Source: an uncultured Alphaproteobacteria bacterium
GTDB lineage: Bacteria > Pseudomonadota > Alphaproteobacteria > Micropepsales > Micropepsaceae
Direction: 5' to 3'
DNA: 8,000 nt
Assembly (NCBI GenBank): GCA_903922545.1
Contig: CAIXUE010000219.1
Span: 1 to 8,000 of the forward strand
The notes under the pieces were generated by a model. That model made no database searches, was not told the origin of the DNA, and saw only the letters and a program-made list of their open reading frames with translations. Both the position numbers and the translations under genes were made by a program. Of the stretch, positions 1-5,518 are shown piece by piece; position 1 is the stretch's first letter; every line of letters starts with the position of its first letter.

Positions 1-190
1 GCACCTGGCTATCAATGGCGCCAGGCAGGACATACAGGCCCTTGGCCTCGAAGATTTCGGCGGCACTGGCATTGGGAAAGCTGCCAATGGCGGCGATCTT
101 GCCGCCAATGACCCCGATATCAGCGGGGGCAATACCGTTCATGGTGGCGGCGGTGCCGCCCCGGATCAAAAGGTCAAAGCTGTCGCTCAT
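1..190 (-). CDS. pyrC: Dihydroorotase, class I type, N-terminal part (runs off the left edge)
   Basis: Read on the minus strand from ATG at 190-188, this gives 63 complete codons before the window ends, beginning MSDSFDLLIRGGTAATMNG. The order seen is an N-terminal beta-sandwich start (LLIRGGT), an IGVIGGKIAAIG turn, and then VLPGAIDSQV at residues 54-63. In amidohydrolase-fold dihydroorotases the segment LPGxIDSQV leads directly into HxR, the first metal-binding histidine, which here lies just outside the window. The enzyme would cyclise N-carbamoyl-aspartate to dihydroorotate in pyrimidine synthesis. Other cyclic amidohydrolases (dihydropyrimidinase, allantoinase) share this fold, but the DSQV wording favours dihydroorotase. 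The gene diverges from ygfZ. No Shine-Dalgarno sequence is visible before the ATG (GCCCTCCC precedes it), which fits a short or absent leader. Zinc and catalytic residues cannot be checked because the gene is cut. Confidence 0.8.
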   Translation of the reverse strand, partial: MSDSFDLLIRGGTAATMNGIAPADIGVIGGKIAAIGSFPNASAAEIFEAKGLYVLPGAIDSQV

Positions 191-257
191 GGGAGGGCGA
201 GTTAGCCCTTCGCCCCCAGCCTTGGCAAGTTTGCAGGGGAGGTTTACTTCCTAAGCC
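191..257. promoter_or_regulatory. Divergent intergenic region with two candidate promoters
   Basis: These 67 bases separate the starts of pyrC (minus) and ygfZ (plus). A 9-base palindrome, CTTGGCAAG, sits at 221-229 and supplies a TTG-type -35 element to both strands. For pyrC, TTGCCAA (228-222, minus) is followed by GCTAACTC (206-199, minus), which matches the Caulobacter-type -10 pattern GCTANAWC at all but one defined position; the spacer is 15. This would place transcription start within about 1-3 bases of the ATG. For ygfZ, TTGGCAA (222-228) is followed after 14 bases by TTTACTTC (243-250), a weaker match, and would place the start near the ATG at 258. Sequence matching by eye is the only evidence, so the pyrC element is tentative and the ygfZ element more so. 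Confidence 0.35.
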
Positions 258-1061
258 ATGGAATCCGCTCATTTACCCGACCGCGCCGTCATCGCCCTGG
301 AGGGGCCCGAGGCGCGGGCTTTCCTGCAAGGCCTGGTCACCAACGACCTGACCGACCTGGCCCCCGGCCATGGGCTTTATGCCGCCCTGCTGAGCCCCCA
401 GGGCAAGATCCTGTTCGATTTCCTGGTGGCCGAAGGCGATGGCGCCGTGCTGCTGGACTGTGAAGCGACCGGGGCCGAGGCGCTGGCCAAAAAGCTGAAA
501 CTGTACCGCCTGCGCGCCAAGGTGGAGGTTTCGCCGCGCCCGCAGCTTTCGGTCTATGCCGGGCTGACCGGCAGGCCCGGAGAACGGGCGGTGACATTCG
601 CGGACCCGCGCCTGGCCGCGCTTGGGCCCCGCAGCATTGGCGCGGTGGCGGAAATGCCGGCCAATCTTCCGGGCGCTTCTGTCTATCACGCGGCGCGGCT
701 GGAACTGGGCGTGCCGGAAGGCCATGATTTTGGCCGCGACAAGATTTTCGCGCTGGATGGCGGGCTGGAAGAGTTGAACGCGGTTTCTTACGAAAAAGGT
801 TGTTACATCGGCCAGGAACTGACGGCGCGGATGAAACATCGCGGCACGGCGAGGAAACGCATTTTAACCGTCAGCGCAGACAGCGCCCTGCCCGTCAGCG
901 GCGAATTGAAAGCGGGCGAAACTGTTATCGGCGAAATTCTTTCGGTCTATGGCGCAAAAGCTTTCGTGCTGGTGCGGCTGGACCGGATGGAAGAAAGCAA
1001 AGACGCGCTGACGATCGAGAATATTCCCGTCAGCCTGAAAAAACCGGATTGGCTGGGCTGA
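258..1061 (+). CDS. ygfZ: YgfZ/GcvT-type folate-binding protein, Fe-S cluster maintenance
   Basis: This 267-residue protein belongs to the YgfZ family (IBA57-like), relatives of the glycine-cleavage T protein. Family members bind folate and support assembly or repair of Fe-S enzymes, including the tRNA-modifying enzyme MiaB; they act in the cytosol. The family signature K-G-C-Y-I-G-Q-E is at residues 180-187, with the conserved cysteine at 182, followed by LTARMKHRG. The N-terminal half has the GcvT-like FLQGLVTNDL (residues 22-31) and LSPQGKILFDF (45-55) elements. The length is normal for short alphaproteobacterial members. The start is the first possible one, because an in-frame TAA lies at 252-254. 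A purine-rich GGGGAGG (236-242) lies 15 bases upstream, farther than usual, so it may not be the real ribosome site. The stop overlaps the start of tag by one base (TGATG), suggesting coupling. Confidence 0.93.
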   Translation: MESAHLPDRAVIALEGPEARAFLQGLVTNDLTDLAPGHGLYAALLSPQGKILFDFLVAEGDGAVLLDCEATGAEALAKKLKLYRLRAKVEVSPRPQLSVYAGLTGRPGERAVTFADPRLAALGPRSIGAVAEMPANLPGASVYHAARLELGVPEGHDFGRDKIFALDGGLEELNAVSYEKGCYIGQELTARMKHRGTARKRILTVSADSALPVSGELKAGETVIGEILSVYGAKAFVLVRLDRMEESKDALTIENIPVSLKKPDWLG

Positions 1062-1657
1062 TGGCTGGGCAGGAGAAAAAACGCTGCTGGTGGCCAAGCA
1101 CGGATGACGCGCTTTATCTTTCCTATCATGACACCGAATGGGGTGTGCCGGAATATGATCCGCGCGCCCTTTACGAAAAGCTTGTGCTGGACGGGTTTCA
1201 GGCGGGCCTTTCCTGGATCACCATTTTGCGCAAGCGGGAGAATTTCCGCAAAGCTTTTCACAATTTCGATCCGGAAAAGATAGCCCGTTATGGCAAGCGC
1301 GATGTGGAACGGCTTTTGAAGAATGACGGCATCGTCAGAAGCGGCGCCAAGATCGAGGCCGCCATCAAGGGCGCAAAGCTCTGGCTGGAAATTGAGGAAA
1401 AAGAACCGGGCGGCTTTGCTGAGCTGATCTGGAAACATGTGGGCGGCAAGCCGCAGATCAATCGATTTAAAGGCAAGGAGCATGTGCCGGCCCAAACCGA
1501 AATGAGCGTGGGCCTGGCGAAAGAATTGAAACAGCGCGGCTTTAATTTTTGCGGGCCGGTCATTGTTTACGCCTTTGCCCAGGCCACCGGCATGGTCAAT
1601 GACCATCTCACCACCTGTTTCCGCCACGCGGATTGCACCAAATTGGCGAAACGGTGA
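1061..1657 (+). CDS. tag: DNA-3-methyladenine glycosylase I
   Basis: A 198-residue base-excision repair enzyme that removes 3-methyladenine from alkylated DNA, leaving an abasic site. Against E. coli Tag (187 residues) as I recall it, the zinc ligands are present: Cys9, His23, His182 and Cys186, with the same four-residue spacing in VNDHLTTC. The ligand pocket keeps Tyr22 and Trp52 (E. coli Tyr16 and Trp46) inside the motifs YHDTEWGVPE and QAGLSWITILRKREN. The position of E. coli Glu38 is Asp44 here (LDGFQAGLSW). The reading frame stays open upstream to an ATG at 800, but that extension is a shadow of ygfZ with no family similarity. The ATG at 1061 gives the expected family N-terminus and overlaps the ygfZ stop. 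The last four bases, GTGA, contain the start of the photolyase gene. Pairing with a photolyase makes a small repair block. Confidence 0.96.
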   Translation: MAGQEKKRCWWPSTDDALYLSYHDTEWGVPEYDPRALYEKLVLDGFQAGLSWITILRKRENFRKAFHNFDPEKIARYGKRDVERLLKNDGIVRSGAKIEAAIKGAKLWLEIEEKEPGGFAELIWKHVGGKPQINRFKGKEHVPAQTEMSVGLAKELKQRGFNFCGPVIVYAFAQATGMVNDHLTTCFRHADCTKLAKR

Positions 1658-3027
1658 ACAAGCCCGTCATCGTCTGGTTCCGGCAGGATCTGCGGCTCGC
1701 CGACAATCCGGCCCTGCGCTTTGCCGTCGAAAGCGGAAAGCCGCTGATCTGCCTTTATGTGCTGGACGATGAAACCCCGGGCGGCTGGCGCTGGGGCGGC
1801 GCCTCGCGCTGGTGGCTGCATCATTCGCTTACCGCATTGAACAGATCGCTGGAGAACAGGCTGGTGCTGCGGCGGGGCCGCACCGATGCCGTGCTCAAAA
1901 GCGTGATCGCGGACAGCGGCGCCGATTATGTGGTGTGGAACCGCTGTTACGAACCTTTTGCGGTGGCGCGCGACACTGCCCTGAAAAAACAGCTTTCTGA
2001 ATCCGGCATCGCCTCGGAAAGCTTCAACAGCGCGCTGCTGTTCGAACCTTGGGAAGTCAAAACCAAGGATGGCCAGCCCTATCGTGTCTTCACCCCGTTC
2101 TGGAACGCATTGCGCGCCCTGCCCGAACCGGGCAAACCCCGCCCCGCGCCAAAAAATCTGCGCTTTCACACCCGCATCGACAGCGAAAAACTGAAAGACT
2201 GGAGCTTGCTGCCGGCCAAGCCCAACTGGGCGCGCGGATTTGATTGGGAACCGGGTGAAGCAAACGCGCATGCGGCGCTGGAAGATTTCCTGGATGAAGC
2301 CGCCCATTACGACAAGACGCGCGACCTTCCCGCCATTGCCGGCACATCGCGGCTTTCACCGCACCTGCATTGGGGTGAAATTTCTCCCCGCGAGGCCTGG
2401 CATGCCCTGCGCGGCCACAAAACAAACGGCGCGCAAACCTTCCTGAAAGAATTGGGCTGGCGGGAATTTTGCGCTCAGCTTCTGTTCCACAATCCCGCTT
2501 TGCCCGATACGCCGCTGGATGCGCGCTTCGCGAAATTTCCCTTTCGCAAAGACGCCAGACAGCTTCGCGCCTGGACGCAAGGCCAGACCGGTATCCCCAT
2601 CGTGGATGCGGGCATGCGCCAGCTGTGGCAGACCGGCTGGATGCACAACCGGGTGCGCATGATCGTGGCCAGCTTTCTGATCAAGCATCAGTTGATCGAC
2701 TGGCGGGAAGGCGAACGCTGGTTCTGGGACACGCTGGTGGATGCGGACCTGGCCAACAACGCCGCCAACTGGCAATGGGTGGCAGGCTGCGGCGCCGATG
2801 CCGCGCCCTTTTTCCGTATTTTCAATCCAGTCCTGCAGGGCGAGAAATTCGACGCCGATGGCAGCTATGTGCGCCGCTTTGTGCCGGAATTGAAAAACAT
2901 GCCCGCCAAATTCCTTCACCGCCCCTGGGATGCGCCCCAGCCGCCGCCCGATTACCCGGCCCCGATTGTGGATTTGGCTTTGGGCAGAACCCGCGCGCTG
3001 GCGGCTTTCAAAGCCTTGAACGCCTGA
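1654..3027 (+). CDS. phrB: Deoxyribodipyrimidine photolyase (CPD photolyase, class I type)
   Basis: A 457-residue FAD flavoprotein that should split cyclobutane pyrimidine dimers using blue light. I chose the GTG at 1654, which overlaps the tag stop as GTGA and starts the protein VNKPVIVWFRQDLRLADN. A TTG at 1633 would add seven residues with no family support. The N-terminal Rossmann-like antenna domain spans about residues 3-135 and the helical FAD domain about 205-440. Active-site equivalents of E. coli Glu274, Trp277, Asn341, Met345 and Trp384 are kept as Glu266, Trp269, Asn332, Met336 and Trp375. Of the electron-transfer Trp triad, Trp373 and Trp350 match E. coli Trp382 and Trp359, but Trp306 is replaced by Phe297 (FPFRKD). 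The E. coli methenyltetrahydrofolate contacts Asn108/Glu109 align with Phe102/Ala103, so the antenna pigment is uncertain. A photolyase-like cryptochrome is less likely. Confidence 0.93.
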   Translation: MNKPVIVWFRQDLRLADNPALRFAVESGKPLICLYVLDDETPGGWRWGGASRWWLHHSLTALNRSLENRLVLRRGRTDAVLKSVIADSGADYVVWNRCYEPFAVARDTALKKQLSESGIASESFNSALLFEPWEVKTKDGQPYRVFTPFWNALRALPEPGKPRPAPKNLRFHTRIDSEKLKDWSLLPAKPNWARGFDWEPGEANAHAALEDFLDEAAHYDKTRDLPAIAGTSRLSPHLHWGEISPREAWHALRGHKTNGAQTFLKELGWREFCAQLLFHNPALPDTPLDARFAKFPFRKDARQLRAWTQGQTGIPIVDAGMRQLWQTGWMHNRVRMIVASFLIKHQLIDWREGERWFWDTLVDADLANNAANWQWVAGCGADAAPFFRIFNPVLQGEKFDADGSYVRRFVPELKNMPAKFLHRPWDAPQPPPDYPAPIVDLALGRTRALAAFKALNA

Positions 3028-3050
3028 TCCGGCCCCTGTAGGTTTGCCTC

Positions 3051-4097
3051 ATGTCCGACACCATCATCAAACGCGATGTCATCGCCGCCATCGGCAATAC
3101 GCCGCTGATCCGTCTCAAGCGCGCCAGCGAACTGACCGGCTGCGAAATTTTGGGCAAGGCGGAGTTCCTCAATCCTGGCCAATCGGTCAAGGACCGTGCC
3201 GGGCTTTACATCATCAATGACGCCATCGCCCGTGGTGCTTTGCGGCCCGGCGGCACTATTGTCGAAGGCACCGCCGGCAACACCGGCATCGGCCTGTCGG
3301 TGGTCGCCAACGCCATGGGCTTTAAAACCGTGATCGTGATCCCCGACACCCAAAGCCAGGAAAAGAAAGACGCACTGCGTCTGCTGGGCGCCGAGCTGAT
3401 CGAAGTACCGGCGGTGCCCTATCGCGATCCCAACAACTATGTCCGCCTGTCGGGAAGGCTTGCGGAGCAATTGGCGAAAACCGAAAAAAACGGCGCTATC
3501 TGGGCCAACCAGTTCGACAATGTCGCCAACCGCAACGCGCATGTCGAAGGCACAGGGCCCGAAATCTGGCAACAAACCGGCGGCAAGGTGGACGGCTTTA
3601 CCTGTGCTGTTGGCACCGGCGGCACACTGGCCGGCGTCGCCATTGCGCTGAAAAAGTTCAACCCCAAAATCAAAATCGCCGCCGCCGATCCCCTGGGCGC
3701 CGCGATCTATAGCTGGATCAAGACCGGCAAGCTGGAAATGCACGGCAGCTCCATAACCGAAGGCATCGGCCAGAGCCGGGTTACCGGCAATCTGGAAGGC
3801 GCGCCGATTGATGATGCCTACGAGATTTCCGACGAGGAAGCCCTGCCCCTGATTTTCGATCTTCTGGAGCATGAAGGGTTGTGCATGGGCGGCTCGACGG
3901 GGATCAATGTGGCGGGCGCCATTCGCATGGCCAAAGAGATGGGTCCGGGCCACACTATCGTTACGGTGCTATGCGATTACGGCAACCGCTATCAAAGCAA
4001 ACTGTTCAACCCGGAATTCCTGCGCGCCAAGGGCCTGCCCACGCCATCCTGGCTGACAGCAGCGCGGCCGCATATCAACGTGCCGTTCGAAAAATGA
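3051..4097 (+). CDS. cysK: Cysteine synthase (O-acetylserine sulfhydrylase), PLP enzyme
   Basis: A 348-residue fold-type II PLP enzyme that should join sulfide to O-acetylserine to make cysteine. Motifs in order are GNTPLIRL (residues 15-22); NPGQSVKDRAG with the PLP lysine at 47; the substrate loop EGTAGNTG (72-79); the phosphate loop GTGGTLAG about residues 189-196; and GGSTGINVAG near 285, whose Ser should contact the pyridine nitrogen. The loop reads TAGNTG where classical CysK has TSGNTG. This, with the sequence TQSQEKKDALRLLGAEL and a length above the usual ~310, marks the longer cysteine-synthase subgroup common in alphaproteobacteria; cystathionine beta-synthase-like activity cannot be excluded. 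A weak TAGGT (3039-3043) lies seven bases before the ATG. The gene follows the photolyase by 23 bases and its stop overlaps the sulfurtransferase start (ATGA). The neighbour fits a sulfur role. Confidence 0.9.
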   Translation: MSDTIIKRDVIAAIGNTPLIRLKRASELTGCEILGKAEFLNPGQSVKDRAGLYIINDAIARGALRPGGTIVEGTAGNTGIGLSVVANAMGFKTVIVIPDTQSQEKKDALRLLGAELIEVPAVPYRDPNNYVRLSGRLAEQLAKTEKNGAIWANQFDNVANRNAHVEGTGPEIWQQTGGKVDGFTCAVGTGGTLAGVAIALKKFNPKIKIAAADPLGAAIYSWIKTGKLEMHGSSITEGIGQSRVTGNLEGAPIDDAYEISDEEALPLIFDLLEHEGLCMGGSTGINVAGAIRMAKEMGPGHTIVTVLCDYGNRYQSKLFNPEFLRAKGLPTPSWLTAARPHINVPFEK

Positions 4098-4918
4098 ATA
4101 CTTTGGTATCCACGGACTGGCTGGCGGCGCATCTGAACGATGTGCGGCTGGTGGACGTGTCCTGGTACATGCCCGCCGATAACCGCAACGCCAAAGCCGA
4201 ATTTGCGGAAGGTCATCTTCCCGGCGCGGTGTTTTATGATCTGGATGCGCTGTCGGACCATTCCACTGATCTGCCGCACATGCTGCCCACCCCCGATAAT
4301 TTCGCCCGCGATGTTGGCGCGCTGGGCATCGGCGATAATGACATGGCCGTGGTGTATGACGGCGCCGGATTGTTCTCGGCTGCCCGGCTGTGGTGGATGC
4401 TGCGCGTCATGGGTCATGAAAAGGTGGCCGTGCTGGATGGCGGCTTGCCGAAATGGAAACAGGAAGGCCGGGCACTGGAAAAAGGCGCCTCGGCGCCCAA
4501 GCCGGCACGATTCACGGCGCGGCCCGTTGCCGGGCAGGTGCGCGGTTTCACAGATGTGCAGCACGCGCTGGGGCAAAGTCAGATATTGGACGCGCGCAGC
4601 AACAGCCGCTTTACTGCTATGGAAAAGGAGCCACGGGCCGGTTTGCGCTCCGGCCATATGCCCGGCGCGGTGAATATTCATTATCGCAGCGTGCTGAACG
4701 CCGACGGCACCCTGAAAAGCGACGACGATTTGCAGAAACTGTTCGCGGAAAAAGGCGTGGATTTGCGCGCGCCCATCATCACCTCCTGCGGTTCGGGCGT
4801 GACCGCCGCGATTTTGATGCTGGCACTGGCGCGGCTGGGCGCGATGCAGACTTCGCTTTATGACGGCTCCTGGGCGGAATGGGGCGGCAAGCCTGAAGCG
4901 GAAGTGGTGGTTGGATGA
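4094..4918 (+). CDS. sseA: 3-mercaptopyruvate sulfurtransferase (two-domain rhodanese)
   Basis: A 274-residue protein with two rhodanese domains, about residues 1-130 (inactive) and 150-274 (catalytic). It should move sulfur from 3-mercaptopyruvate to a thiol or cyanide acceptor through a cysteine persulfide at Cys232. The active loop reads CGSGVTA, typical of mercaptopyruvate sulfurtransferases; thiosulfate sulfurtransferases usually have a charged CRxG-type loop. Two arginines that bind the substrate in rat enzyme (Arg187 and Arg196, nine apart) align with Arg172 and Arg181. Domain 1 has GHLPGAVFYDLD and VLDGGLPKW; domain 2 has GHMPGAVNIHY and YDGSWAEW. The ATG at 4094 lies inside the cysK stop as ATGA; the longer open frame upstream is a shadow of cysK. 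Coupling to cysteine synthase suggests cysteine supply feeding persulfide or Fe-S sulfur, though this is inference. The stop again overlaps the next gene by ATGA. Confidence 0.94.
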   Translation: MNTLVSTDWLAAHLNDVRLVDVSWYMPADNRNAKAEFAEGHLPGAVFYDLDALSDHSTDLPHMLPTPDNFARDVGALGIGDNDMAVVYDGAGLFSAARLWWMLRVMGHEKVAVLDGGLPKWKQEGRALEKGASAPKPARFTARPVAGQVRGFTDVQHALGQSQILDARSNSRFTAMEKEPRAGLRSGHMPGAVNIHYRSVLNADGTLKSDDDLQKLFAEKGVDLRAPIITSCGSGVTAAILMLALARLGAMQTSLYDGSWAEWGGKPEAEVVVG

Positions 4919-5454
4919 GCGCAGCGCGCATTCCCATGACCGTGACCTTCCTGGACCAATCGTCCAAACCGGCAGTCCTGCCGCCGCCGGCGCCGCGCGG
5001 ACGCCATGCCATCATGCGGGCGGAAAAACCGGCGCCGCATTTCTACCGCTATCTCTACGACACGATCGGCGACAAATATTTCTGGGTGGACCGGCGCAAG
5101 ATTTCCCATGAGAAGCTGGCCGAGATCATCCACGCGCCCACCAATTGCCTTTATGTTCTGTACACGGAAGGAAATCCCGCCGGCATGGCGGAACTGGACC
5201 TCAAACCCGACAACAGCGCCAACATCGCCTATTTCGGCCTGATGCCAGAAGCGATGGGCAAGCATCTGAGTTTTTTCTTCCTCTATCACACCTGCATGAA
5301 TGCCTGGGCCCATCCCATCAAGCGTCTCACGGTCAACACCTGCACGCTGGATTCGCCCCGCGCCCTGCCGCTCTACCTGCGCATGGGTTTCAATGTTTAT
5401 GCGCGGGAAGAACGTTTCGTGGAATTGCTGGAAGGCCAGAAGCCCCCGGGTTGA
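4915..5454 (+). CDS. GNAT-family N-acetyltransferase, substrate unknown
   Basis: A 179-residue protein with a GNAT core at about residues 45-165. Visible elements are an N-terminal strand region (YRYLYDTIGDKYFWVDRR, 44-61), the beta4 strand AYFGLM (105-110) before the acetyl-CoA loop, and the motif-B-like segment SPRALPLYLRMGF (147-159), which is strongly typical of the family. The pyrophosphate loop, usually Q/R-x-x-G-x-G/A, here reads E-A-M-G-K-H (112-117), so the first position and second glycine are altered. The proline-rich stretch VLPPPAPRG (21-29) is unlikely to be structured. The start at 4915 overlaps the sulfurtransferase stop (ATGA) and has a GGAAG upstream; a second ATG at 4936 would drop seven residues and has no visible ribosome site. 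The acceptor cannot be deduced. Its position after sseA suggests, weakly, a link with thiol or amino-acid metabolism. Confidence 0.85.
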   Translation: MSAARIPMTVTFLDQSSKPAVLPPPAPRGRHAIMRAEKPAPHFYRYLYDTIGDKYFWVDRRKISHEKLAEIIHAPTNCLYVLYTEGNPAGMAELDLKPDNSANIAYFGLMPEAMGKHLSFFFLYHTCMNAWAHPIKRLTVNTCTLDSPRALPLYLRMGFNVYAREERFVELLEGQKPPG

Positions 5455-5518
5455 CGACGGCTTTGTTGCAAAGGCCGCGCGGCTCAAGCACAGTTCGCTC
5501 CACAAGCAAGGGACCAGC
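5455..5518 (+). other. 64-base gap with a bulged stem-loop and the OPT ribosome site
   Basis: Two things are visible between the acetyltransferase and the transporter. First, an imperfect inverted repeat can pair CGGCTTTG (5458-5465) with CAAAGGCCG (5469-5477) through one bulged G and a three-base loop; no T-run follows, so it is not a standard intrinsic terminator, though it may slow or process the transcript. Second, AAGGGA (5508-5513) sits five bases before the ATG at 5519 and is the clearest Shine-Dalgarno sequence in the window. A GCTCAAGC at 5482-5489 loosely resembles an alphaproteobacterial -10 element but lacks a well-spaced -35, so I do not call a promoter. Confidence 0.35.

Noticed and set aside
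15..254. 79-codon plus-strand open frame at the left edge
   Set aside because: It is antisense to the dihydroorotase start, which has clear family sequence, and ends in the intergenic region.
800..1060. Upstream extension of the tag reading frame
   Set aside because: It overlaps ygfZ out of frame, is Arg-rich and has no similarity to Tag; the family N-terminus begins at the ATG at 1061.
3002..3014. Palindrome GGCTTTCAAAGCC near the end of the photolyase gene as a terminator
   Set aside because: It lies inside coding sequence (residues AAFKAL), leaves too small a loop for a good hairpin, and has no T-run after it.
2952..3953. Long minus-strand open frame (333 codons) opposite cysteine synthase
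   Set aside because: It mirrors a strongly supported PLP enzyme; its translation is rich in Gly/Ala/Asp/His with no recognisable motif, as expected from the complement of GC-rich coding DNA.
5300..5518. Upstream extension of the OPT reading frame
   Set aside because: It lies over the acetyltransferase in another frame; the AAGGGA site and the family N-terminus both point to 5519.
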